Position numbers and translations under genes: made by a program. From assembly GCA_029850565.1 (NCBI GenBank), contig JARCRR010000049.1:1-16918 (forward strand): 16,918 nt of DNA, read 5' to 3'. Source of the DNA: Gallionella sp. GTDB lineage: Bacteria; Pseudomonadota; Gammaproteobacteria; Burkholderiales; Gallionellaceae. The notes under the pieces are model-generated. The model was not told the origin of the DNA. It searched no databases and was given only the letters and a program-made list of their open reading frames with translations. The stretch's first letter is position 1, and each line of letters opens with the position of its first letter. Below are positions 1 to 7,679 of this stretch, piece after piece.

Positions 1-386
1 GCTACCTCACTGCTTTGTTGGCTAGGCTGGCGGGGCAAGTGACCAGCGTCGAGATCGTGCCTGAATTGAGCACCGCCGCCGCGCGCAATCTGGCGACGCA
101 TCACATCGGTAATGTCACGCTGCAGGTCGGTGATGCCGCCAATCAATGGGGTGAGGCCGAATATGACGCCATCGCGCTCACGGGTTCGGTCCCCATGATC
201 CCCGAGTCGTATAAGAATCAATTGAAAGTGGGTGGACGCTTGTTTGCCATCGTGGGTGATGCGCCAGCCATGCAGGCACAACTGATCACGCGCACCGCGA
301 CAGATCGATTCGAGACCAGGGTGCTGTTCGAAACGACCGTTGCGCCGTTGCAGAATGCAGCGCAACCACAGCGTTTCGTATTCTGA
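1..386 (+). CDS. pcm: Protein-L-isoaspartate O-methyltransferase-like protein, 5' end outside the window
   Basis: This is the C-terminal part (about 127 codons, reading from base 3) of a SAM-dependent methyltransferase of the PCMT family, which repairs isoaspartyl residues in damaged cytosolic proteins. The reading frame is open to the left edge, so the TTG at base 15 is internal and not a start. The first visible residues, YLTALLARL, fit the segment just after the glycine-rich SAM loop. VEIVPEL fits the acidic SAM-ribose binding strand, and YDAIALTGSVP fits the family segment usually written YDAIVVTAAAP. The end, VGGRLFAIVGD, also fits. The family is usually about 215 residues, so roughly 40% lies outside. 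The TGSVP variant departs from the usual TAAAP, so this may be one of the PCMT-like proteins often found beside tolC in betaproteobacteria instead of a proven repair enzyme. Stop is TGA at 384-386. Confidence 0.85.
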   Translation, partial: YLTALLARLAGQVTSVEIVPELSTAAARNLATHHIGNVTLQVGDAANQWGEAEYDAIALTGSVPMIPESYKNQLKVGGRLFAIVGDAPAMQAQLITRTATDRFETRVLFETTVAPLQNAAQPQRFVF

Positions 387-398
387 TCTAACCCAACC

Positions 399-430
399 TC
401 TCAGACTTGCAGGGTCGGCTTGTCTCAGAC
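399..430. repeat. Two direct copies of TCTCAGAC upstream of tolC
   Basis: TCTCAGAC occurs at 399-406 and again at 423-430, 24 bases start to start. The second copy lies within a hairpin whose outer arms are GTCGGC (414-419) and GCCGAC (431-436), with inner pairing GTC/GAC around TCA. No T-run follows the hairpin. It may be a leaky terminator for the upstream gene or part of the tolC control region. The repeat is visible; the role is inferred. Confidence 0.4.
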
Positions 431-448
431 GCCGACTCCATGTAATAT
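420..448 (+). promoter_or_regulatory. Candidate sigma70-type promoter of tolC
   Basis: TTGTCT at 420-425 (4 of 6 to the -35 consensus) is separated by 17 bases from TAATAT at 443-448 (4 of 6 to the -10 consensus). Transcription would begin near 455, just before the tolC ribosome binding site. The fit is moderate and no other promoter in the 89-base gap looks better. Confidence 0.35.
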
Positions 449-465
449 TAGCAGATTCTAATATT
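444..465. repeat. Perfect 8-bp inverted repeat between -10 and RBS of tolC
   Basis: AATATTAG (444-451) and CTAATATT (458-465) are perfect reverse complements around a 6-base loop. The right arm ends directly against the GGAG ribosome binding site and the left arm overlaps the candidate -10. The placement fits an operator, or a 5' leader hairpin that could mask translation start. Confidence 0.5.
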
Positions 466-469
466 GGAG
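466..469 (+). promoter_or_regulatory. tolC ribosome binding site
   Basis: GGAG lies 6 bases before the ATG at 476. It decides the start: the in-frame TTG at 464 overlaps this site and would put four extra residues before a normal signal peptide. Confidence 0.7.
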
Positions 470-475
470 CATCCG

Positions 476-1804
476 ATGAAATTCTCAAAAATCACCGTGA
501 GTGTGTTGTTGGCACTGGGCGTTCAGGTATCGGCACAGGCTGCCGATCTGATTGAGATCTACCACGCAGCGCAAGATCAAGATGCAGTTTTCGCCTCGGC
601 ACGAGCAGCACAGCAAGCCGGACAGGAGAAATTGACGCAAGGCCGTTCCTTGTTGTTGCCCAGCGTGAACCTGAATGCCAACACGACGTACAACGACATC
701 TCTACGACTTATGGAACGCCATCAGCATTTTTAACCAATGGAACCAAGAGATATAACAGCAACGGCTATGGAGTAAGCGTGGTGCAGCCCTTGTTCCGTG
801 AGCAGAACTGGGCACTGTATAACGAGTCCGATCTGCAAGTCGCTATCTCGGAAGCACAATTCAAGCTGGCTGAACAGGATGTCATCCTGCGTAGTGCACA
901 GACTTATTTCGATGTGCTCATCGCACAAGATACGGTTCAATTGACGGGCGCGCAAAAGACGGCGATCGCACAGCAACTGGAGCAGGCCAAACGCAATTTT
1001 GAAGTCGGTACAGCCACCATCACCGATACACATGAGGCGCAGGCGCGCTATGACTTGGTAGTGGCGCAAGAGATCGCTGCCGCGAATAGTCTGGAGATCA
1101 AGAAACGCACCTTGCAACAGCTGGTGAACGGTGACATCAAGGAACTGAACACCTTGGGCAAAGGATTCAAGCTCGAATCGCCGAGTCCGGCCGATGTGCA
1201 AAAGTGGGTCGCCGATGCGCAACAGGGAAACTACCAGATCGTGATGGCGCAGACTGCGGACGCGCTGGCAGAACAAGAAGTCGCAAGGAATCGTGGGGGG
1301 CACCTGCCTACTCTCGATCTTGTAGCCAACTACGCAAAGAATAGTGCAGCTGGTGGAAGTTTTGGAGCCACCGATACACGCAGTACGTCCGTAGGTTTAC
1401 AACTCAATATGCCGCTGTTTTCCGGCGGCGCGACCCAATCCAAATGGCGCGAGGCAGAAGCGAACCGCGAAAAAGCCAAGCAGGATATGGAGAACGCGCG
1501 CCGCAATGTGGAACTACAGACGCGCCAAGCTTATCTGGGGGTGGTGAGCGGTATTGCGCAGGTGCAAGCTTTGCAACAGGCGTTGAAATCGAGCGAGAGT
1601 TTGTTGCAAGCGAGCAAACTGGGGCAGGAAGTCGGTGTGAGAACCAGCTTGGATGTGCTTAACGCGCAACAGCAGATGTACTCGACGCGCCGCGATCTGT
1701 ACCAAGCCGAATACAACTACCTCCTCAGCCATCTACGCTTGAAGGCGGCGGTGGGCAGCCTGGCCGAGGCAGACCTGGGCCAAGTCAACAAGGCGCTGCA
1801 CTAA
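476..1804 (+). CDS. tolC: TolC family outer-membrane channel protein
   Basis: A 442-residue outer-membrane efflux/secretion channel (OEP family). Such proteins form a trimeric beta-barrel with a periplasmic alpha-helical tunnel that docks onto inner-membrane RND, MFS or type I secretion pumps. The N-terminus has a signal peptide (MKFSK, a hydrophobic stretch, then VSAQA with cleavage probable before ADL). The residue after the cleavage site is not Cys, so it is not a lipoprotein of the OprM type. Two homologous halves are visible. The first opens with DLIEIYHAAQDQDAVF and carries the long coiled stretches around residues 110-220. The second repeats the pattern from about residue 240, including PLFSGG and a long Gln/Ala-rich helix ending in LDVLNAQQ. 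Length is normal for TolC. The start is chosen from the GGAG site and signal peptide. No pump genes lie in the window, so the transported substrate cannot be inferred. The last bases overlap the oppositely oriented rfbD. Confidence 0.93.
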   Translation: MKFSKITVSVLLALGVQVSAQAADLIEIYHAAQDQDAVFASARAAQQAGQEKLTQGRSLLLPSVNLNANTTYNDISTTYGTPSAFLTNGTKRYNSNGYGVSVVQPLFREQNWALYNESDLQVAISEAQFKLAEQDVILRSAQTYFDVLIAQDTVQLTGAQKTAIAQQLEQAKRNFEVGTATITDTHEAQARYDLVVAQEIAAANSLEIKKRTLQQLVNGDIKELNTLGKGFKLESPSPADVQKWVADAQQGNYQIVMAQTADALAEQEVARNRGGHLPTLDLVANYAKNSAAGGSFGATDTRSTSVGLQLNMPLFSGGATQSKWREAEANREKAKQDMENARRNVELQTRQAYLGVVSGIAQVQALQQALKSSESLLQASKLGQEVGVRTSLDVLNAQQQMYSTRRDLYQAEYNYLLSHLRLKAAVGSLAEADLGQVNKALH

Positions 1805-2679
1805 GCGTAAAGCTGGCGGATGCACTCCGCCAGATCAACTTCCCAACGTGGAAGTTCAAGGTCGAAGGTTTGTTCTATCTTATCTGTGGACAAAGAAGAA
1901 TTGGCTGGACGTTTCGCGGGCACGGGATACTCGTGAGTCGCAATTGGATGGATGGCCAACGGCTTGTTGGCGAGCGCCTCATCGTACTGACGAGCCAGCC
2001 GAACTATCTCTTCTGCAAACTGATGCCAATTGGTACGGCCGCTTGAGGTCAAGTGGTATACGCCAGACTTCTCCTCTGCGAATCTTTGTATCACCTCGGC
2101 CGTCGAATCCGCCAACAACCTTGCCCAAGTCGGCGCACCGTATTGATCGGCGACGATACGCAATTCATCGCGCTCTTTCGCCAAGCGCAAGATGGTCTTT
2201 ACGAAATTCCCCCCATGCACGCCATACACCCAACTGGTACGCAGGATGAGGTGTTTGCAGCCGACGGCTTGGATCGCCTGCTCACCCGCCAACTTCGTTC
2301 TGCCATACACGCTCTGAGGGGCGGGTACATCCGCTTCGGTATAAGGCGATGCTTTCGTGCCATCGAAGACATAGTCTGTCGAGTAATGGATGAGTAGCGC
2401 ATCTAGGCTCTTTGCCTCTTCAGCCAGCACGCCGGGTGCAATGCCGTTGATTGCCATGGCCAAGTCAGGTTCAGACTCGGCCTTGTCTACCGCCGTGTGA
2501 GCTGCCGGATTGACGATGATGTGGGGAGATATCTCGCGTATGGCGCTGCGAATGGCATTGGGGTCGGTCAGATCCATCCCCTCCACATCCAAGGCGATCA
2601 CCTGTCCCAGTGGTGCGAGCGTACGTTGCAACTCCCAGCCCACCTGGCCGTTCTTGCCGGTCACCAGAATCTTCTTCAC
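1801..2679 (-). CDS. rfbD: dTDP-4-dehydrorhamnose reductase
   Basis: A 292-residue RmlD-type short-chain dehydrogenase that reduces dTDP-6-deoxy-L-lyxo-4-hexulose to dTDP-L-rhamnose with NAD(P)H, the last step of the cytoplasmic dTDP-rhamnose pathway. The nucleotide-binding loop TGKNGQVG is at residues 7-14, the family motif NPAAHTAVDKAE at 57-68, STDYVFDG at 100-107, and the catalytic pair Tyr125/Lys129 in VYGRTK. TSWVYG and the C-terminal RPANSSL are also typical. The start is GTG at 2679, whose last two bases belong to the TGA of rfbC (GTGA overlap), implying translational coupling. It is the last gene of the leftward operon. Its TAG stop overlaps the TAA of tolC, so the two transcripts end head to head with no spacer. 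Length is normal. Confidence 0.95.
   Translation of the reverse strand: MKKILVTGKNGQVGWELQRTLAPLGQVIALDVEGMDLTDPNAIRSAIREISPHIIVNPAAHTAVDKAESEPDLAMAINGIAPGVLAEEAKSLDALLIHYSTDYVFDGTKASPYTEADVPAPQSVYGRTKLAGEQAIQAVGCKHLILRTSWVYGVHGGNFVKTILRLAKERDELRIVADQYGAPTWARLLADSTAEVIQRFAEEKSGVYHLTSSGRTNWHQFAEEIVRLARQYDEALANKPLAIHPIATHEYPVPAKRPANSSLSTDKIEQTFDLELPRWEVDLAECIRQLYA
1813..1833 (+). terminator. Hairpin just after tolC, embedded in the rfbD 3' end
   Basis: Arms CTGGCGGA (1813-1820) and TCCGCCAG (1826-1833) form a perfect, GC-rich 8-bp stem with a 5-base loop, beginning 9 bases after the tolC stop. No strong T-run follows, so it may act as a Rho-assisted terminator or as a 3' stabiliser for tolC mRNA. 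On the other strand it encodes the last residues of RfbD, so it serves two purposes. Confidence 0.4.
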
Positions 2680-3224
2680 GCGAAGACCTCGGCGTCCTTC
2701 AATAATTTCCCGGCTTGATCCTTGGCGGCAAGCAAGGGCGTCGCCCCGTTCAATTGCCAGTCGATGCCGAGTGCGGGGTCATTCCACAGCAAGGAGCGTT
2801 CATACTCCGGCGCCCAGTAGTCTGTGGTTTTGTAGAGAAACTCAGCGGTTTCGCTCAAGACAACGAAGCCGTGGGCGAAGCCGGGAGGTATCCACAACAT
2901 GCGTTTGTTGTCTGCACTCAGGATGACAGTCTCAGACTTGCCGAAGGTGGGCGAACTCTTGCGGATATCCACCACCACATCAAGCACCTCGCCTACTACG
3001 GCACGCACCAATTTTCCCTGTGGTTGCTGGATCTGGTAATGCAAACCGCGCAACACATGGCGCGCCGACTTGGAGTGATTGTCCTGTACGAAGGGAGTGG
3101 TGATTCCCGTCACCCCGGTGAAGCGCTTGGCATTAAAACTTTCGTAGAAGAAGCCGCGCGCATCGCCGAACACTTTGGGTTCGATGATGAGGATGTCCGG
3201 GATCGAGGTCGGGATGGCCTGCAT
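2676..3224 (-). CDS. rfbC: dTDP-4-dehydrorhamnose 3,5-epimerase
   Basis: A 182-residue cupin-fold RmlC enzyme that epimerises C3 and C5 of dTDP-4-keto-6-deoxy-D-glucose before RfbD reduces it. The family opening, IPDILIIEPKVFGDARGFF, begins a few residues after Met1. The catalytic base His62 is in RGLHYQ and its partner Asp169 in AAKDQ. Other signatures are NHSKS, GEVLDVVVDIR, WIPPGFAHGF and TTDYWAPEYER. The frame is open for 30 more codons upstream, but those overlap rfbA and show no family similarity. The ATG at 3224 gives the usual length and lies one base after the rfbA stop. The visible RBS is weak (AAAG), so translation probably depends on ribosomes arriving from rfbA. Its TGA overlaps the GTG start of rfbD. 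Confidence 0.95.
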   Translation of the reverse strand: MQAIPTSIPDILIIEPKVFGDARGFFYESFNAKRFTGVTGITTPFVQDNHSKSARHVLRGLHYQIQQPQGKLVRAVVGEVLDVVVDIRKSSPTFGKSETVILSADNKRMLWIPPGFAHGFVVLSETAEFLYKTTDYWAPEYERSLLWNDPALGIDWQLNGATPLLAAKDQAGKLLKDAEVFA

Positions 3225-3225
3225 G

Positions 3226-4098
3226 TCAGAACTTTTCTTTGAGGATGGCAAGAAGGTATTGCCCGTAACCGTTCTTGGACAAAGGCTGTGCAAGCGAGTG
3301 CAATTGTTCGGCACTGATATAACCTTTGCGATAGGCGATCTCTTCCGGGCAGGCGATCTTCAAGCCTTGACGCTTTTCCAGTGTCTGGATGAACAGTGAA
3401 GCCTCCATCAAGGAATCATGAGTGCCCGTATCCAGCCATGCACTGCCACGACCCATCACCTGAACGTCAAGTTTGCCGCGTTCCAGGTAGATCTGGTTGA
3501 CGGTGGTGATCTCCAACTCACCTCGTGCAGAAGGCTTGATAGATTTGGCGATATCGACCACTTCGTTATCGTAAAAATACAGGCCGGTGACTGCGTAATT
3601 CGATTTCGGATTCTTGGGTTTTTCTTCCAAGCTCAATGCGTGACCGTTAGTATCGAAATCCACAACACCGTAACGTTCCGGGTCTTGCACATGATAGGCA
3701 AAGACGGTGCCGCCGCTGGGTTTGTTTGCGGCTGCTGAAAGGGTCTTTTCGAAGTCATGCGCGTGAAAGATGTTATCGCCTAACACCAAGGCGCAAGTAT
3801 CCTTGCCAATAAACTCTTCACCGATGATAAAGGCTTGCGCCAGTCCGTCCGGCGAGGGTTGGACCGCATAGGTGAGATTGATTCCCCAGCGTTTTCCATC
3901 CCCTAGTAGTTGTTCAAAGCGCGGCGTGTCCTGCGGGGTGGAAATCACCAGTATGTCGCGTATCCCCGCCAGCATCAGGGTGGACAGCGGGTAGTAGATC
4001 ATCGGCTTGTCGTAGATGGGGAGCAATTGCTTGGAGACGGGCAGAGTCACCGGATACAGACGGGTGCCGGATCCACCGGCGAGGATGATGCCTTTCAT
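3226..4098 (-). CDS. rfbA: Glucose-1-phosphate thymidylyltransferase
   Basis: A 290-residue RmlA that joins glucose-1-phosphate and dTTP to give dTDP-glucose and pyrophosphate, the committed step toward dTDP-rhamnose and usually feedback-inhibited by the end product. The nucleotide-binding signature GGSGTRLYPVT is at residues 8-18. The phosphate-contacting Lys23 is in PVSKQLLPIYDKP, the metal-binding Asp108 in VLGDNIF, and the segment EEKPKNPKSNYAVTGLYFYD is typical. GSAWLDTGTHDSL near residue 220 is the second part of the sugar site. The start at 4098 is chosen over an upstream in-frame start because AGGAG (4105-4109 on the forward strand) sits 6 bases before it and the family begins MKGIILAGG. 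Its ATG overlaps the rfbB TGA (ATGA). Confidence 0.96.
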   Translation of the reverse strand: MKGIILAGGSGTRLYPVTLPVSKQLLPIYDKPMIYYPLSTLMLAGIRDILVISTPQDTPRFEQLLGDGKRWGINLTYAVQPSPDGLAQAFIIGEEFIGKDTCALVLGDNIFHAHDFEKTLSAAANKPSGGTVFAYHVQDPERYGVVDFDTNGHALSLEEKPKNPKSNYAVTGLYFYDNEVVDIAKSIKPSARGELEITTVNQIYLERGKLDVQVMGRGSAWLDTGTHDSLMEASLFIQTLEKRQGLKIACPEEIAYRKGYISAEQLHSLAQPLSKNGYGQYLLAILKEKF

Positions 4099-5171
4099 GT
4101 CGCGCTCCTGTTGGCGTAGTTCTTCTGCACCCAATGTTGGTAGTCACCGCTGGTGACGCCTTTGACCCAATCGGTATTGGCGAGGTACCAAGCCACGGTC
4201 TTGCGCAGGCCGGTCTCGAATGTTTCTTGCGGTTTCCAGCCGAGGTCTTGGGCGATTTTGGTGGCATCGATGGCGTAGCGTTTGTCATGACCGGGACGGT
4301 CTGCCACGTAAGTGATGAGTTTGTTGTGCGGTGTGCCTTGGGGATGCAGCTCATCCAGGATGGTACAGATGGCTTGCACGACTTCCAGGTTGGTCTTCTC
4401 GTTCCAACCGCCGATGTTGTAGGTCTCGCCCAACTTGCCTGTTTCCAGCACGATGCGTAGGGCGCGTGCGTGGTCGTCGACGTAGAGCCAGTCGCGGATG
4501 TTGTCTCCCTTGCCGTAGATGGGTAGCGGCTTGCCGTTCACCGCATTCAAGATCACCAGCGGGATGAGCTTCTCGGGAAAGTGATACGGGCCGTAGTTGT
4601 TGGAGCAGTTAGTGGTGACGACGGGCAGGCCATAGGTGTGATGCCAGGCGCGCACCAAGTGGTCGCTCGATGCCTTGCTGGCCGAGTAAGGCGAGTTAGG
4701 TTCGTAGGCGGTATCTTCGGTGAAGAAGCCTGCATCGCCCAGGCTGCCATATACCTCATCGGTGGAGATGTGGTGGAAGCGGAAAGCAGCTTTGCGTTTT
4801 GCTTCCAAGCTGTTCCAGTGCGTGCGGGCAGCTTCCAGCAGGGTATAGGTGCCGACGATGTTGGTCTGGATGAAGTCGGCGGGGCCTGTGATGGAGCGGT
4901 CCACATGCGACTCGGCAGCAAGGTGCATGACCGCATCAGGTTGGTGTTCACGGAATACGCGGTTCACTTCTGCGGCATCGCAGATGTCGACTTGTTCGAA
5001 TTTGTAGCGCGGATCGTCCGAGACAGACGCCAAGGATTGCAGGTTGCCAGCGTAAGTGAGTTTGTCGACATTGACGACTTTGTATTCAGTCTCGTTGATG
5101 AGCTGACGTACGACAGCGGAGCCGATGAAACCGGCACCGCCGGTGATAAGGATGGTTTTCATAGGATTCAT
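4095..5171 (-). CDS. rfbB: dTDP-glucose 4,6-dehydratase
   Basis: A 358-residue extended SDR (RmlB) that uses bound NAD to convert dTDP-glucose to dTDP-4-keto-6-deoxyglucose. The dinucleotide loop GGAGFIGS is at residues 11-18 and HLAAESHVDRS at 83-93. The catalytic STDEVYG has Thr137, Asp138 and Glu139, and the SDR pair Tyr162/Lys166 is in YSASK. NNYGPYHFPEKLIPL and the sugar-binding DNIRDWLYVDDH follow as in the family. Two ATG codons are possible, at 5171 and at 5162 (three residues shorter). Neither has a clear ribosome binding site, so the exact start is open. It sits 23 nt after waaA and overlaps rfbA by 4 nt, as the first rml gene of the leftward operon (order B-A-C-D, unlike the common enterobacterial B-D-A-C). 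Confidence 0.96.
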   Translation of the reverse strand: MNPMKTILITGGAGFIGSAVVRQLINETEYKVVNVDKLTYAGNLQSLASVSDDPRYKFEQVDICDAAEVNRVFREHQPDAVMHLAAESHVDRSITGPADFIQTNIVGTYTLLEAARTHWNSLEAKRKAAFRFHHISTDEVYGSLGDAGFFTEDTAYEPNSPYSASKASSDHLVRAWHHTYGLPVVTTNCSNNYGPYHFPEKLIPLVILNAVNGKPLPIYGKGDNIRDWLYVDDHARALRIVLETGKLGETYNIGGWNEKTNLEVVQAICTILDELHPQGTPHNKLITYVADRPGHDKRYAIDATKIAQDLGWKPQETFETGLRKTVAWYLANTDWVKGVTSGDYQHWVQKNYANRSAT

Positions 5172-5194
5172 TCGGTTGAGGGTTATGGTTTGGA

Positions 5195-6469
5195 TTATGC
5201 CTTTTGCCGGAGTGCGCTGTCCATGAGCCTTAAGGCATGCATTGTTGCCCCTTGATTCTCATTGACGAATCGTAATCCCGCTTGCGCCATCGAGTGTGAA
5301 TGTGCAGCATCGTTCAGGAGCTTGTTGAGTTGAGAGATGAGCTCCTCGGCATCGTTTACCTGTATCGCCGCCCCGCTGGAAACAGCTAGCTTAGTTGCTT
5401 GTGCGAAGTTGTAGGTATGTGGGCCAATGAGCACTGGCTTGCCAACCGCGCAGGCCTCGATCAGATTCTGCCCGCCGAGGGGCAGTAAGCTGCCACCGAT
5501 AAAAGCGATATCGCATGCGGCGTAGTAAGCGAACATCTCACCCATGCTGTCGCCCAGGACGATCTGCGTATCACCACTGATCGCCTCGTCGGCGCTGCGA
5601 CGTTGCGTGCGGAAACCGTGCTGTTCGATGAGGTTTTCCACCTCACCAAATCGTTGCGGATGGCGCGGCACGATGACGGTGAGCACGTTTTTATCCGCGA
5701 TGCCTTGTAGGGCGTTCAATAACAGTTCTTCTTCCCCTTCTCTTGTGCTGGCGGCAAGGAAGATGGGCCGTGATCCAAATAGCGAACGCAAGTGCCGGCC
5801 TAGCTCAAGCATGTGTGCAGGAGGTTCGATGTCGAACTTGAGATTTCCCATGGTTGATACCGCACGTCCGCAAAGCCCCGCCAGCCTTTGTGCATCCGCG
5901 TCAGTCTGTGCGGCGATGAGATAGAGTCCGTGTAATCCCTCGTGGGTGAGGCGTGGGAGGCGCGCATATTTGGAGGCAGACTTTTCAGATAGGCGGGCAT
6001 TGAGCAACAGCAACGGAGTATGCGAGGCATTGCAATGCCGGATGAGGTTGAACCAAACCTCGGTCTCAAGCAGAACGCCCACTTGCGGTTTGAAGTGATC
6101 GAGGAATCGCCGAACTGCGAAAGGGTAGTCGTAGGGCAGATAGACACGGATCACATCGTCGCCATATAACTGCTCGCTCGCGACGCGGCCGGTGGGCGTG
6201 GTATGGGTGAGGAGGATCCGGTGATCAGGATACTTCTCGCGAAGGCGACGCACTAAGGTTGCGGCCGCACGCGTCTCGCCGACTGAAACGGTGTGCAACC
6301 AGATGACGGGTTTGCCCGCGTTAACTGTGTATCGACCGAAACGTTCAGCGATATGGTCTAGGTATTCGGGCTGCTTACGCGAGCGCCACCAGAGATGGAG
6401 AAAAACGTAGGGGAACAGCAGCCAAAGTAATGCGGTATAGGCGAAACGCGAATCGAACAGTTTCATCAT
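5195..6469 (-). CDS. waaA: 3-deoxy-D-manno-octulosonic acid (Kdo) transferase
   Basis: A 424-residue inner-membrane GT-B glycosyltransferase of family GT30. It transfers Kdo from CMP-Kdo to the tetra-acylated lipid A precursor, founding the LPS inner core. A single membrane anchor lies near residues 9-28 (FAYTALLWLLFPYVFLHLWW). The motif WLHTVSVGE has the expected catalytic Glu65, followed by LLETEVW (133-139), AASTREGEE (239-247), GDSMGEM (306-312) and the CMP-Kdo site GGSLLPLGGQNLIE (325-338). The frame is open 31 codons further upstream inside waaC, but those residues are not family-like. The ATG at 6469 overlaps the waaC stop in an ATGATG context, with a second ATG one codon later. Whether it adds one or two Kdo residues cannot be told from sequence. 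The overlap with waaC argues for co-translation of core enzymes. Confidence 0.95.
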   Translation of the reverse strand: MMKLFDSRFAYTALLWLLFPYVFLHLWWRSRKQPEYLDHIAERFGRYTVNAGKPVIWLHTVSVGETRAAATLVRRLREKYPDHRILLTHTTPTGRVASEQLYGDDVIRVYLPYDYPFAVRRFLDHFKPQVGVLLETEVWFNLIRHCNASHTPLLLLNARLSEKSASKYARLPRLTHEGLHGLYLIAAQTDADAQRLAGLCGRAVSTMGNLKFDIEPPAHMLELGRHLRSLFGSRPIFLAASTREGEEELLLNALQGIADKNVLTVIVPRHPQRFGEVENLIEQHGFRTQRRSADEAISGDTQIVLGDSMGEMFAYYAACDIAFIGGSLLPLGGQNLIEACAVGKPVLIGPHTYNFAQATKLAVSSGAAIQVNDAEELISQLNKLLNDAAHSHSMAQAGLRFVNENQGATMHALRLMDSALRQKA

Positions 6470-7548
6470 TTCAAGGCACTCAGCACGCGATCTAACTGTT
6501 GCATGACGTCCGCCACTTCTATCAAACGCATCGCATCGGGGTGGTGGACACGCGTGTTCCATGGCAACCGTTCGGGGTCTTTACCTAGATAGTTGCGGAC
6601 AGCTTGAGGATAACGATCGACGCAATACTCCATACGCTGATAAGGGCCGGTGAGCTTGGGCGAAGCGACCGCGTAAAGGCCGATCACGGGCGTATCCATT
6701 GCTCTAGCGATGTGCACCGAACCGGTGTCGGGCGCAATCAGTACATCCACCTGACCTAATAAAGCGGCCAGTTGTTTTGGTGTGGTCTTGCCACAAAGAT
6801 TCAATGTGCGATGGGGTGCAATAGACGCGAGTCGTTGGCATAACGCTTGTTCGGCAGTCGAGTTGCCGCCCGTCAACACGATGCTGCTGGAGGTCTGTCT
6901 GATCACCTCGGCGTAGCGCTCGGGCAACCAATTGCGCTCTGTCTTGCTGGCATGGGGATGTATCGCAATCAATGGGCCGGTGAGTTTGCTTAACTGTTCG
7001 CTTGCCCACGCATGGTCGGACTTTTCAACGGGCAAATTCCAAATCGCCTCGGCAGGCTGCCCTGTAAGCGTTTCGATGAAAGACAAGAAGCTATCGACCA
7101 GATGGCCGTCGTGGAATGGGATGCGTTTGTTACAAAATAGCCATTGACCTTCGCGGGCGCGGGTGCGGTCGAAACCAATCTTGAGCGGCGCATGTAAAGC
7201 AGGGTAGAGCAGATTAATACGCAGATTCGCCTGCATTGCCAGAACCCCATCGAAGTCGCGCTCTCGAAAGCGCCGATAGAAAGTACGATAGTCCGCGATA
7301 GAGTGCGGTTTATCCACGACCACAAACTGCACGCCCGGCGTGCGATGTAACATAGAATATGTGAGCGGGCTTGTGAACCAAGTGATCTCTGCCTCAGGTA
7401 ATGCTCTTTGCAAAGCACTGACGGCGGCACTAACCATGACCACATCGCCGAGTGCGGAGAAGCGGACGATGGCGATGCGCGGTTTGTACGAGAGATGGGA
7501 GAGCACAGGATAGCTAAGCAAATAGACCTCTGCATTGTAACGAAACAT
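6466..7548 (-). CDS. waaC: Glycosyltransferase family 9, probable LPS heptosyltransferase I
   Basis: A protein of up to 360 residues of family GT9 (ADP-heptose:LPS heptosyltransferases), predicted to add L-glycero-D-manno-heptose to Kdo-lipid A on the cytoplasmic side. The N-terminal acceptor loop RFSALGDVVM is at about residues 29-38, with Asp35 at the position of the catalytic base. The ADP-heptose-binding motif APDTGSVHIARAM has Asp274, in the DTG(L/S)xHxA pattern of GT9. Adjacency to waaA supports a core role, and WaaC fits better than WaaF, but substrate position is inferred. The start is uncertain. The ATG at 7548 has GGAG only one base before it. An in-frame TTG nine codons in has AGAGG at good spacing and would give a protein of about 351 residues. 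This is the first gene of the leftward operon. Confidence 0.85.
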   Translation of the reverse strand: MFRYNAEVYLLSYPVLSHLSYKPRIAIVRFSALGDVVMVSAAVSALQRALPEAEITWFTSPLTYSMLHRTPGVQFVVVDKPHSIADYRTFYRRFRERDFDGVLAMQANLRINLLYPALHAPLKIGFDRTRAREGQWLFCNKRIPFHDGHLVDSFLSFIETLTGQPAEAIWNLPVEKSDHAWASEQLSKLTGPLIAIHPHASKTERNWLPERYAEVIRQTSSSIVLTGGNSTAEQALCQRLASIAPHRTLNLCGKTTPKQLAALLGQVDVLIAPDTGSVHIARAMDTPVIGLYAVASPKLTGPYQRMEYCVDRYPQAVRNYLGKDPERLPWNTRVHHPDAMRLIEVADVMQQLDRVLSALK

Positions 7549-7679
7549 GCTCCATCACGGTTTGGCACTCGTGACGTGAGGGGGGGCGGAGCTAAAAAAT
7601 ATATAGGCCATCAATAAGCTAGGTAAAACAATGGGTCGCATAATAAAATGCGCATCTTACAAATAACTCAAAGCTAACT

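Noticed and set aside
15..386. TTG at base 15 as the start of a short complete gene
   Set aside because: The frame stays open to the left edge and the residues before it (YLTA) continue the methyltransferase pattern, so the gene is truncated by the window.
731..1303. Long open frame on the minus strand inside tolC
   Set aside because: It lies wholly opposite a well-supported gene, has no family features and is explained by codon bias of tolC.
4581..5255. 224-codon plus-strand open frame opposite rfbB
   Set aside because: It overlaps a fully supported dehydratase and its sequence looks like reverse-strand translation of it.
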